The notes below the pieces were generated by a model. That model saw only the letters and a program-made list of their open reading frames with translations. It was not told where the DNA came from and ran no database searches. From Lachnospiraceae bacterium (GTDB taxonomy: Bacteria; Bacillota; Clostridia; Lachnospirales; Lachnospiraceae), in contig CAJTBF010000005.1 of NCBI GenBank assembly GCA_910574195.1, forward strand, positions 62,001 through 126,000: a stretch of DNA of 64,000 nt, read 5' to 3'. Shown here in pieces: positions 53,348-61,534 of the stretch. The position numbers were made by a program, and so were the translations under genes. How positions within the stretch are numbered: the stretch's first letter is position 1; every line of letters begins with the position of its first letter.

Positions 53348-53557
53348 AAAGATATTCCGGATAGAAAAAATTGCAGGCAGAAAAATCAATCAGAAATCAA
53401 AGACAGAAAAAATCCGAAAATTTACTTTTTTTCATGGCAGGAATGGAGTATAATATATAAGATGTGTCAACATATGTATCGGCTGCTGCATTTATTTGCG
53501 TTTGGTCTCAGGAGAATATGGGCGGTGGCAAAGGAAGGAAAAATAAGAGGTGTAGAT

Positions 53558-54643
53558 ATGAGCAGAAAATGGGTTGCATGGATGGTAAGCGGAGTGTTGG
53601 CAGTTTCACTTGCGGGATGTAGTAGTGAGCTGTCCAATGAGTATGTTACGATAAAGAAATATAAAGGGCTGGAAGTGAACAAGGTAGAGACGCAGGAAGT
53701 CACGGATGAGTCGGTGGAAAGTACCATCAGCAGTTATTTGGGGATGTCTCAGACGAGGGAGGAGATTAAGGATCGGAAAGCGGAAAAAGGCGATACCGTG
53801 AATATAGATTACACGGGAAGTATTGATGGTGTGGAATTTGAAGGCGGAGCCGACGAAGGAGTCATGCTGGAACTGGGGTCCGGGCAGTTTATCGGGGCCG
53901 AGGGGGATTATAAGAGTTTCGAGGAACAGATCATTGGCCATGAGACGGGAGAGACATTTCAGATTAAAGTGAAGTTCCCGGAAGATTATCCTGGGGAAGT
54001 GGCAGGGCAGGTTGCGGATTTTGAGATTGTATTGAATGGGATTTATAAAATTACTACGCCGGAACTAACGGACGAATGGGTGAAAGAGAACAGTGAAGAT
54101 TCAAAGAATGTAGAAGAGTTTAAAAAAGAGATTCGCGGAAAGATGGAAGAAAGTAATCAGACGAATACAGACAATACGCTTCGAAGCTCTGTCATAGAAG
54201 CACTTCTTGCAGAAACCGAGATCAAAGAACTGCCCAAAGAGCAGATTGAGGAAGAATATCAGGCAATGATGGATTATAACAAGGGGCTTGCCAAAGAGCG
54301 GAATATGGAATTCGCTGATTTCCTGACTGCAAACGGTATGACAGAAGAAGACTTTGAGACGATTGCGAAGCAGCAGGCGGAGAGCGCAGTAAAGTTGGAT
54401 GTGGTCTGCAGTCTCCTGGCAGAAAAGAAACGTCTGAATCCTTCCGATAAAGAATATGAGGAAAAGATGAAAGAGTATGCAGAGCGGCTTGGTTACGAGG
54501 ATGTAGAAACAATGAAAGAGCAATATGGCGAAGATGTGATTAAGCGGACGATCCTCCAGGAAAAAGTAGCAGACTATCTGGTGGATAAATGTGTGCAGGT
54601 AGAAGCGTCAGACAGCGAAGAGACAGAGAAAGAGTCCAAATAG
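53558..54643 (+). CDS. Lipoprotein with FKBP and trigger-factor-like domains
   Basis: 361 residues. Lipobox SLAGCSSE gives a lipid-anchored mature protein. An FKBP-type peptidyl-prolyl isomerase domain lies at about 80-165 (GDTVNIDYTGSIDGVEFEGG and FPEDYP), then a helical C-terminal part like trigger factor (about 170-350). It looks like a secreted trigger-factor relative that may help fold exported proteins, in the manner of PrsA. The ATG at 53558 follows AGAGGTGTAGAT. TATAAT near 53449 may be its -10. Confidence 0.85.
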   Translation: MSRKWVAWMVSGVLAVSLAGCSSELSNEYVTIKKYKGLEVNKVETQEVTDESVESTISSYLGMSQTREEIKDRKAEKGDTVNIDYTGSIDGVEFEGGADEGVMLELGSGQFIGAEGDYKSFEEQIIGHETGETFQIKVKFPEDYPGEVAGQVADFEIVLNGIYKITTPELTDEWVKENSEDSKNVEEFKKEIRGKMEESNQTNTDNTLRSSVIEALLAETEIKELPKEQIEEEYQAMMDYNKGLAKERNMEFADFLTANGMTEEDFETIAKQQAESAVKLDVVCSLLAEKKRLNPSDKEYEEKMKEYAERLGYEDVETMKEQYGEDVIKRTILQEKVADYLVDKCVQVEASDSEETEKESK

Positions 54644-54728
54644 TTTTGTGAAGTGTTACCAGATTTTGGTATAGGAAACAGTGGATTATAGAAATAATCA
54701 TGTTTTTTTCAGAAATCTCGAAGTTTTT

Positions 54729-54757
54729 TTGACCTTTAAAGAAAAATGAGGTATAAT
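54729..54757 (+). promoter_or_regulatory. Predicted promoter of the Lys/Ala-rich gene
   Basis: TTGACC, a 17-base spacer and TATAAT. Confidence 0.7.
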
Positions 54758-54821
54758 ACATTTCGTAACAGAGAAAAGGGTGAAATGATCTATTTGAGTG
54801 TTTTAGTAGGAGGGTGTCAGG

Positions 54822-55343
54822 ATGGCAGCAAAGAAAGGAACGAAGAAAGCGGCTGAAAAAGTAGTAGAAGTAAAGGCAACTCAAACCGAAGAAAAAGCAG
54901 CGGAAACCAAAGCATTGAAGAAAGAAGAGAAAGCTGTAAAGATAGAAGAAGAGAAAGTGGCAAAAAAAGCGGAGAAGCCAGCAAAGATTGCCATTGAGAC
55001 GAAAAAGGATGCAACGAAAGCAATTGAGACCAAAGCGGGAGTTATGGTAGAAAGCCAGCCGAAAAAAGAAGAGAAGAAACCGGAAGTAAAGAAGGTGGCA
55101 GCGAAGAAGCCGGCGGCAAAGAAGGCCGTTTCCAAGACAGAGTTAAAGACAGAGATGTTTCTTCAGTTTTCCGGTAAGGAGTATGGAGAGAAAGATTTAC
55201 TTCAAAAGGTAAAAGAGGTCTGGACGAAAGGGCTGAAGAAAAAAGTCGGTGAGATGAAAGAAGTGAAGATTTATCTGAAGCCGGAAGAATCTGCAGCTTA
55301 TTATGTAGTGAACGATGATATCAGCGGTAAGCTGGATTTGTAA
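54822..55343 (+). CDS. DUF6465-like protein with Lys/Ala-rich N-terminus
   Basis: 173 residues. The first ~105 are low complexity, rich in Lys, Ala and Glu, resembling histone-like tails; the C-terminal ~65 (MFLQFSGKEYGEKDLLQKVK ... YLKPEESAAYYVVND) match what I recall as DUF6465, a Lachnospiraceae family. Function unknown; the basic tail could bind nucleic acid. ATG follows AGGAGGGTGTCAGG. Own promoter directly upstream. Confidence 0.7.
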   Translation: MAAKKGTKKAAEKVVEVKATQTEEKAAETKALKKEEKAVKIEEEKVAKKAEKPAKIAIETKKDATKAIETKAGVMVESQPKKEEKKPEVKKVAAKKPAAKKAVSKTELKTEMFLQFSGKEYGEKDLLQKVKEVWTKGLKKKVGEMKEVKIYLKPEESAAYYVVNDDISGKLDL

Positions 55344-55452
55344 TAAGGAAAGAAAAGCAGAGAAAAAGACAGCATTCATTTTTCCCGCAGAAAGGTGTGG
55401 AAGGAGGAGTGCTGTTTTTTATGCCGGGTGTGAAAAAGTAACGGGTTTTTGT

Positions 55453-55483
55453 GTAATAGTTCAGCTTACGGCTTCACTGTTAC
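55453..55483. repeat. GTAAC palindrome (solo copy)
   Basis: GTAATAGTTCAG CTTACGG CTTCACTGTTAC, 31 bases, same spacing as 47142-47172. Confidence 0.7.
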
Positions 55484-55534
55484 AATTATTCCGACGGCAG
55501 GTATATACTGAGAGAAAAAGAGGAGAGAAAGAGA

Positions 55535-56131
55535 ATGACAAGACTGGAACAACAGATACAGTTTATTATAGAAATTGATAAAGTAAAACATATTTTCCGG
55601 CAGACCTATCTTGCAGATGCCAGGCGCAAGGAAAATGATGCAGAGCATTCCTGGCATATTGCGCTTATGGCATATCTACTGCAGGAGTATGCAGAAGAAC
55701 CGGTAGATGTCAGTAAAGTGATGTTGATGGTGCTGCTCCATGATCTGGTGGAGATTGATGCGGGGGATACATATGCCTATGATGCCGCGGCGGCAAAGAC
55801 AAAGGATGAAAGAGAAAGGAAAGCGGCGGACCGTATTTTCGGATTACTGCCTTCGGATCAGGGAATGTATTTTCGTGAATTGTGGGAAGAGTTTGAGGCA
55901 TATACGACTGCAGAAGCAAAGTATGCCCATTTGTTAGATAATTTTCAGCCTTTGCTTTTAAATGATGCTTCCGACGGGAAAAGCTGGGTGGAACATGGGG
56001 TGAAAAAAGAGCAGATTTACAAACGTAACGAGCGTATCGAAGAGACATCGGCACAAATATGGGAATGTATGAAAGGGATTGTGCAGAAGCATGTGGAGCG
56101 CGGGCATGTGAGAGAGGATGCAGGGGCCTGA
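55535..56131 (+). CDS. HD-domain phosphohydrolase (YfbR/HDDC2-like)
   Basis: 198 residues. HD motifs: the first His in EHSWHIALMAYLL, then LLHDLVEIDAGDTYAYD and a later Asp in LLDNFQPLLLN. This is the HD_3 class that hydrolyses 5'-deoxynucleotides. ATG follows GAGGAGAGAAAGAGA. It is 64 bases upstream of a sirtuin gene. Confidence 0.88.
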   Translation: MTRLEQQIQFIIEIDKVKHIFRQTYLADARRKENDAEHSWHIALMAYLLQEYAEEPVDVSKVMLMVLLHDLVEIDAGDTYAYDAAAAKTKDERERKAADRIFGLLPSDQGMYFRELWEEFEAYTTAEAKYAHLLDNFQPLLLNDASDGKSWVEHGVKKEQIYKRNERIEETSAQIWECMKGIVQKHVERGHVREDAGA

Positions 56132-56195
56132 AAGGGGATAATCTTGCCGGTGAATAGTGTTTCCATGTTTTTGAAGAAAGGAGAGGATGTGTGAA

Positions 56196-56924
56196 ATGTA
56201 CGAAAAAGAAGTTTCCAGGCTGCAGGAGATGATTGATGAGAGCCATCGTATTGTGTTTTTTGGAGGGGCCGGAGTGTCCACGGAAAGTAATATTCCGGAC
56301 TTCAGGAGTGCAGATGGAATCTATCATCAGGCATATCGGTATTCACCGGAAGAGGTCGTCAGTCATAGCTTCTTTCTACGCCATACAGAAGCCTTCTATG
56401 ATTTCTATAAGACGAAGATGATGATTCTGGATGCAAAACCAAATCCGGCGCATTTGAAACTGGCGGAGCTGGAGGAGAAAAAGAAGTTGTCGGCGGTTGT
56501 AACACAGAATATCGATGGACTGCATCAGGCCGCAGGCAGTAAGACGGTGTATGAGCTGCATGGGAGTATTCTGCGGAATTATTGTATGGATTGTCACGCT
56601 TTCTATGATGCTTCTTATGTGAAACAGGCAGAGGGGATTCCCAGATGTGAGAAATGCGGCGGAATTATCAAACCGGATGTGGTACTTTATGAAGAGGGAT
56701 TAGATTCCGAGGTGATACAGGGTGCAATCCGGGCAATCAGGGAAGCGGATATGTTGTTGATTGGCGGAACTTCATTGATCGTATATCCGGCGGCCGGATT
56801 TATTGACTATTTCCAGGGAAGATACCTGGCGGTGATTAATAAATCAGAAACAGGGCGTACAGTACGCGCGGATCTGTCCATTTCTGCGCCGATTGGACAG
56901 ATTCTTGAAAAAATCCGGGCATAG
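56196..56924 (+). CDS. cobB: NAD-dependent protein deacylase, Sir2 family
   Basis: 242 residues. NAD-binding and catalytic motifs: FFGGAGVSTESNIPDFRS, TQNIDGLHQAAG, HGS, and the zinc ligands CMDC and CEKC. Length and motifs fit the bacterial CobB/SrtN class. Starts: ATG 56196 is nine bases after GGAGAGG; ATG 56187 also possible with three-base spacing from AAGGAG. Followed by a terminator. Confidence 0.92.
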   Translation: MYEKEVSRLQEMIDESHRIVFFGGAGVSTESNIPDFRSADGIYHQAYRYSPEEVVSHSFFLRHTEAFYDFYKTKMMILDAKPNPAHLKLAELEEKKKLSAVVTQNIDGLHQAAGSKTVYELHGSILRNYCMDCHAFYDASYVKQAEGIPRCEKCGGIIKPDVVLYEEGLDSEVIQGAIRAIREADMLLIGGTSLIVYPAAGFIDYFQGRYLAVINKSETGRTVRADLSISAPIGQILEKIRA

Positions 56925-56950
56925 AGGAAGGATGAAACCATAAGATTTGC

Positions 56951-56990
56951 AATACAAAAAATCTGCCACGGGCAGCTTTTCCGCATACCC
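56951..56990 (-). repeat. GTATGCGGAAAAG-family repeat
   Basis: On the minus strand GGGTATGCGGAAAAGCTGCC ... GGCAGATTTTTTGTATT, matching 7985-8021 and 35191-35228. Confidence 0.5.
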
Positions 56991-56998
56991 GGGGATAA

Positions 56999-57027
56999 AA
57001 ACAGAGGCTTAACAGCCTCTGTTTTTT
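56999..57027. terminator. Bidirectional terminator
   Basis: AACAGAGGC TTAACA GCCTCTGTT flanked by A-run and T-run; between the sirtuin gene and the convergent minus-strand pair. Confidence 0.88.
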
Positions 57028-57042
57028 GCAGTTTTATCTACG

Positions 57043-57543
57043 TTAATCCTGGTACAATTTCATACCTGTCCAGGATTTCATATGGTCAAGCATTCGAGCA
57101 TCCGGTTCTACCAGAATACAGGAGATTTTATCATCTGTCGGTATCATAATGGCATATACACCGGCGTCCGTATTACCGGAAGTAAAATCGCGGACTTTTC
57201 CGGGGTGGTAGGAACGCAGCCTTGGGGAACCTTTCGGCGCTATGATTTCAGCCTGTTGAAGATCAATGGATAGTTGGTGTTTTCTTTTTTCTTTACTGTA
57301 GATGGAGGCGATGTCCAGATCATGATTTAAAATAGAATATTCGTATTCTACGCTGAGTCTTGGAAATATCAGGTAATATGCACCAAAAGCCAGAAGGACT
57401 GCAAGAAGAAAAGCAAAAGGTCCAAGGAAAGGCGTACCGAAGATCAAAACGGCCGGAATAAAAAAGTAGATTAAAATTCGAATCAACACATCGGTTGGTT
57501 TTTGTTTTTTTGCTACAAATTGTTCATAAAAAGCGTCATTCAT
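57043..57543 (-). CDS. DUF6106-like membrane protein
   Basis: 166 residues. Two membrane segments (about 22-38 and 43-60) after a hydrophilic start, then a soluble domain (KRKHQLSIDLQQAEIIAPKG ... SCILVEPDARMLDHMKSW). I recall similar Lachnospiraceae proteins as DUF6106; function unknown. ATG at 57543 follows AAAGGATTTCCTAAT. It immediately follows the CdaR-type regulator gene, so likely co-transcribed. Confidence 0.65.
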   Translation of the reverse strand: MNDAFYEQFVAKKQKPTDVLIRILIYFFIPAVLIFGTPFLGPFAFLLAVLLAFGAYYLIFPRLSVEYEYSILNHDLDIASIYSKEKRKHQLSIDLQQAEIIAPKGSPRLRSYHPGKVRDFTSGNTDAGVYAIMIPTDDKISCILVEPDARMLDHMKSWTGMKLYQD

Positions 57544-57544
57544 A

Positions 57545-58453
57545 TTAGGAAATCCTTTCTGTCTGTAAATAATTCATTATCATAGAAGCAATTTTGAAGA
57601 TCATAGCATCTTCAAATTTTCGCAGATCCAGTCCGGTGCGTTTTTCCATCTGTTCCAGACGATAGATCAGAGTATTTCGATGCATGTGAAGCTGCCGTGC
57701 TGTTTCGGCGATGTTCAGATTGTTCTGGAGGAACCGATTGATGGTTGCGGCGGTTTCTTCCTCGATAGAGTCGGGGATATCACTGCCAAAAATCTCGGCC
57801 AGAAAATGTTCACAAACCGATACAGGAAGACGGTAAATCAATTGACCGATTCCGAGACGATTATGAGGAAATACGGTCTGTTCCGAATAGAATAACTTTC
57901 CTACGCTTAAGGCAAGACTTGTCTCACGATAAGCTTCAGCAAGTTCCGCCAGATGATTTATTACCCTGCTGTAAGCGATTTGTACAGAGGTTAGCGCTTC
58001 TGTATTTAAAGTGGCTACAATTGTATGGGCGAGATAGGAGATCTCCGATTCATTTTCCGTATCCCGCAGAGGTTTGAGAATTGCCAGGCTGTTGTCTGTA
58101 ATCGGGATAAGATAGGATTTTGTCTGGGAAGGAAATAAATGTTTCAAAATCTCAATTATCGTATCTTCCAGGGTTCCTTTTATCTCCAGAAGAAGTAAAA
58201 CACGGCGTTCTTCCTGCTCAATATGCAGGCGTTGAGCCCGGTCGGCAATCTCCATGGAGGAGATGGTATCGGTCATGAGACTTTTTAGAAAATGATGTTT
58301 GTTGTACTTCTCTTTGTAAGCAGTGCAGAGGTAACGGATCTGCGTAACGGTGCGCTCTAATTCTTCCGGGGTATCTGGTGCGGTCTCCATTGTGATGCCG
58401 GTAAGCCGTCTGAGTTCATTCAAAGCAGATTTCAATTCTGTCGTATGCTCCAT
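57545..58453 (-). CDS. CdaR/PucR-type transcriptional regulator
   Basis: 302 residues. C-terminal PucR helix-turn-helix (about 240-300): NLNIAETARQLHMHRNTLIYRLEQM and GLDLRKFEDAMIF. The N-terminal part is a divergent ligand or dimer domain without a recognised motif. ATG 58453 follows GGAGGATAACC; a longer frame extends into the repeat and is not used. It follows the sugar ABC ATPase gene by 177 bases, suggesting carbohydrate-linked control, but the target is unknown. Confidence 0.78.
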   Translation of the reverse strand: MEHTTELKSALNELRRLTGITMETAPDTPEELERTVTQIRYLCTAYKEKYNKHHFLKSLMTDTISSMEIADRAQRLHIEQEERRVLLLLEIKGTLEDTIIEILKHLFPSQTKSYLIPITDNSLAILKPLRDTENESEISYLAHTIVATLNTEALTSVQIAYSRVINHLAELAEAYRETSLALSVGKLFYSEQTVFPHNRLGIGQLIYRLPVSVCEHFLAEIFGSDIPDSIEEETAATINRFLQNNLNIAETARQLHMHRNTLIYRLEQMEKRTGLDLRKFEDAMIFKIASMIMNYLQTERIS

Positions 58454-58484
58454 GGTTATCCTCCGGTTTTCTGTATTTACAATC

Positions 58485-58556
58485 ATACCCATCCGGGCAT
58501 CCCGTATCTGATGTGTTTTGCACGAGAGGCCAGGAAACTGTCCATTAAGGTATAAC
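58485..58556 (+). repeat. GGGCATCCCGTA-family dispersed repeat
   Basis: Matches 12474-12546 at both ends (ACCCATCCGGGCATCCCGTA and CTGTCC ... AAGGTATAAC). Confidence 0.6.
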
Positions 58557-58588
58557 AGAAAAGGCTGTACCTTCGTACAGCCTTTTCT
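58557..58588 (-). terminator. Terminator of msmK
   Basis: On the minus strand AAAAGGCTGTAC GAAG GTACAGCCTTTT, just after the msmK stop codon. Confidence 0.8.
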
Positions 58589-58630
58589 CCTGCCTCGCTT
58601 CTGCGTGGCTGTTATTCTCATTTTAAACGA

Positions 58631-59743
58631 TTAGTGAGTAATCGTCAACTCTGTTTCTTTGTCAAACAAGTGAATTTTGCTCATATCCAGTGTAAATTCA
58701 GCGGTATCACCGGTTCTCAGAGGTGTACGGGAACCTACGCGGGAAGTCATCTGTGTTCCATTTACATCAAAGTAGAGGAATACTTCTGCACCGAGCAACT
58801 CATAAACTTTGATTGTGGAAGAGATAACAGCATCACCGTCATTTGCAGCATAATCTTCGGAAGAATGTACGTCTTCCGGACGAATACCCATTACAACAGT
58901 CTTTCCATTGTAATTTCCGTCGATCAGAGCTTTTGCCTTGTCAGCCGGTACCGGAATAACATTGTCACCAATTTTTAAAGTAACGTCATTGCCTGCTACA
59001 TTCACAACTGCATCCAGAAAGTTCATCTGCGGAGATCCGATGAATCCGGCTACAAACAGATTACATGGTGCATGATACAGATTCTGTGGAGTATCTACCT
59101 GCTGTACAATACCATCTTTCATAACGACAATTCTGGTACCAAGTGTCATGGCCTCTGTCTGGTCATGTGTTACATAGATAATAGTAGCGCCCAGGTTTTC
59201 GTGCAGCTTGGAGATCTCAATACGCATCTGTACTCTCAGTTTTGCGTCCAGGTTGGAAAGAGGCTCATCCATCAGGAATACCTTCGGATTACGAACGATG
59301 GCACGTCCCATGGCAACACGCTGTCTTTGTCCACCGGAAAGAGCCTTCGGTTTCCGATCAAGCAACTTCTCCAGGTCAAGAATTCTTGCAGCTTCACGCA
59401 CTTTTTTGTCAATTTCATCTTTTGGTACTTTACGGAGTTTCAAACCAAAAGCCATGTTATCATATACAGTCATGTGAGGATACAGAGCATAATTCTGGAA
59501 TACCATTGCGATATCACGGTCCTTTGGCTCTACATCGTTCATTACTTTACCGTCAATGGAAAAAGTACCGCCGGAGATATCTTCCAGACCAGCGATCATA
59601 CGAAGTGTTGTGGATTTTCCACATCCGGATGGTCCTACGAAGATGATAAATTCTTTATCTTCAATTTCCAGATTAAAGTCCTGTACTGCATGAAATCCGT
59701 TAGGATAAATTTTTTGAATTCCCTTTAATGATAAACTTGCCAT
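58631..59743 (-). CDS. msmK: MsmK/UgpC-type sugar ABC transporter ATPase
   Basis: 370 residues. Walker A GPSGCGKST, signature LSGGQRQRVAMGR, Walker B VFLMDEPLSNLDAK, and a C-terminal TOBE-type regulatory domain (about 240-365). Stand-alone copies like this commonly energise several sugar or oligosaccharide ABC importers in Gram-positive bacteria. ATG follows AAGGAGGCTGTTCAAA. No permease is adjacent, consistent with a shared ATPase. Divergent from guaD. Confidence 0.92.
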   Translation of the reverse strand: MASLSLKGIQKIYPNGFHAVQDFNLEIEDKEFIIFVGPSGCGKSTTLRMIAGLEDISGGTFSIDGKVMNDVEPKDRDIAMVFQNYALYPHMTVYDNMAFGLKLRKVPKDEIDKKVREAARILDLEKLLDRKPKALSGGQRQRVAMGRAIVRNPKVFLMDEPLSNLDAKLRVQMRIEISKLHENLGATIIYVTHDQTEAMTLGTRIVVMKDGIVQQVDTPQNLYHAPCNLFVAGFIGSPQMNFLDAVVNVAGNDVTLKIGDNVIPVPADKAKALIDGNYNGKTVVMGIRPEDVHSSEDYAANDGDAVISSTIKVYELLGAEVFLYFDVNGTQMTSRVGSRTPLRTGDTAEFTLDMSKIHLFDKETELTITH

Positions 59744-59788
59744 TTTGAACAGCCTCCTTGATATTTGTTTTCGTTTGTTTCTGGATAT

Positions 59789-59817
59789 AGTATATCGAAG
59801 AACAAGGAAAGGAACAA
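59789..59817 (-). promoter_or_regulatory. Predicted promoter of msmK
   Basis: On the minus strand TTGTTC, a 17-base spacer and TATACT. Confidence 0.55.
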
Positions 59818-59935
59818 TAGCAGGAATAACTAAAAAAAAGAAAAAATAGTGTACATTTCAACCAGAGAGCTTTTGGGATCTGTTGTTGAAGAAACATATA
59901 GAGTTGTGATAGTATGGTACCAGAGGTGAATTACG

Positions 59936-61228
59936 GTGGAAAAAAATGTGTTAATTTTAAAAGGGGATCTTTGTTATAGCAGCGTATTGGGAGAATGGGA
60001 TACCATAGAGCAGGGGTATCTGGTATGTAAAGATGGAGTGATAATAGGAGTTTATTCAAAACTGCCGAAGCGGTGGAACGGCTGTCCGGTGACAGACTAT
60101 GGACATGCTCTGCTGATACCAGGGCTGGTGGATTTGCATATGCATGCACCGCAGTATACTTACCGGGGACTGCATATGGACTTGGAATTGTTAAAATGGC
60201 TGGAGGTAAATACATTTCCGGCGGAGGCGAAGTACGCGGATTTGACATATGCGAAAGAGGCGTATCGGCGGTTTGTCAATCGGATGCTTGCCAGCGGGAC
60301 CACAAGAGCGTGTGTCTTTGCGAGTATCCATGTGCCGGCTACCGAAGTGTTGATGGATCTGTTAGAAAAGTCAGGATTGTGTACGATGGTCGGAAAAGTA
60401 AATATGGATCGGAATGCTCCGGTATATTATCAGGAAGAAAACGCCCGGAAATCCGCGGGAAGTACCAGGGAGTGGCTGGAGCACTGTCGGAACCGGTATT
60501 CCAATACACAGCCAATTCTGACACCGCGTTTTATCCCGGCGTGCAGCAATGAATTGTTGGAAGAATTGCAGCTGATCCAGGAAGAATATGGGATTCCGGT
60601 ACAATCCCATCTTTCCGAAAATGTAGAAGAGATTCAATGGGTGAAAGAGTTGTGTCCGGAGGCGGAGTTTTATGGAGATGCATATGACCGGTTTGGGCTG
60701 TTTGGAAGACAGGCCAAAACCGTTATGGCACATTGCGTACATTCGGGTGAGCAGGAATTGGAGCGGATAAGAGAGAACGGAGTGTTTCTGGCGCATTGTC
60801 CGGAATCGAATATGAATCTGTCTTCCGGAATTGCACCGGTGCGCCGTTTTTTGGAAATGGGAATCCGAACCGGACTGGGCAGTGATGTGGCCGGGGGAGC
60901 TTCCGAATCGATTTTCACGGCAATGATGCATGCCATACAGGCGTCCAAACTGCGCTGGAGGCTTCTGGAGGACAGCTTGCGGCCTTTGACGGCTTCCGAG
61001 GTATTTTATCTGGCGACCAAGGGAGGAGGCGCCTTTTTTGGAAAAGTGGGGAGTTTTGAACCGGGATATGAATTAGATGTGCTGGTTTTGGATGACAGCA
61101 GGATTCCGGCGCAGGAAGGACTCTCGATTGAACAGAGGATGGAACGTTTTATTTATCTGCATCAGGAACAGGATCTTGTGGCAAAATATGTGCGCGGAAG
61201 AAAGGTATACCCATCAAATAAGCCCTGA
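59936..61228 (+). CDS. guaD: Guanine deaminase
   Basis: Converts guanine to xanthine, which xpt could then salvage. 430 residues of the amidohydrolase fold: metal HxH in LVDLHMHAPQY, SHLSENVEEI, MAHCVH and GSDVAGG. The GTG start follows CAGAGGTGAATTAC. Divergent from msmK. Its stop lies inside a downstream hairpin arm. Confidence 0.93.
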   Translation: MEKNVLILKGDLCYSSVLGEWDTIEQGYLVCKDGVIIGVYSKLPKRWNGCPVTDYGHALLIPGLVDLHMHAPQYTYRGLHMDLELLKWLEVNTFPAEAKYADLTYAKEAYRRFVNRMLASGTTRACVFASIHVPATEVLMDLLEKSGLCTMVGKVNMDRNAPVYYQEENARKSAGSTREWLEHCRNRYSNTQPILTPRFIPACSNELLEELQLIQEEYGIPVQSHLSENVEEIQWVKELCPEAEFYGDAYDRFGLFGRQAKTVMAHCVHSGEQELERIRENGVFLAHCPESNMNLSSGIAPVRRFLEMGIRTGLGSDVAGGASESIFTAMMHAIQASKLRWRLLEDSLRPLTASEVFYLATKGGGAFFGKVGSFEPGYELDVLVLDDSRIPAQEGLSIEQRMERFIYLHQEQDLVAKYVRGRKVYPSNKP

Positions 61229-61253
61229 CTTTTCTTGGCTGAAAGTCAGGGCT
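61221..61253. terminator. Hairpin overlapping the guaD stop
   Basis: AGCCCTGACTTT / AAAGTCAGGGCT, 12-base perfect stem; tail TATAT is weak. Confidence 0.6.
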
Positions 61254-61262
61254 TATATCAGA

Positions 61263-61336
<74 letters not shown>

Positions 61337-61369
61337 ATAAAATAGGGAATCTGTCAATCAGATTCCCAA

Positions 61370-61441
61370 CTACGGAAAAGGGACTTGAACCCCTACTAAC
61401 AGAGTCAGAGTCTGCTGTGCTGCCAATTACACCATTCCGCA
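61370..61441 (-). tRNA. tRNA-Gln (anticodon CTG)
   Basis: Minus strand: acceptor TGCGGAA with U1-A72 and discriminator G, as expected for glutamine tRNAs; loop CTCTGAC gives anticodon CTG. It lies 33 bases from tRNA-Pro and is probably co-transcribed with it. Confidence 0.93.
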
Positions 61442-61534
61442 ATACATGTCACTTCCTTACCGGACGCAACATGATCATTATAACAGAATATATGAAAAAA
61501 TCAAGTGGTTTTTTGAAAAAAATTGTAAAACCGG

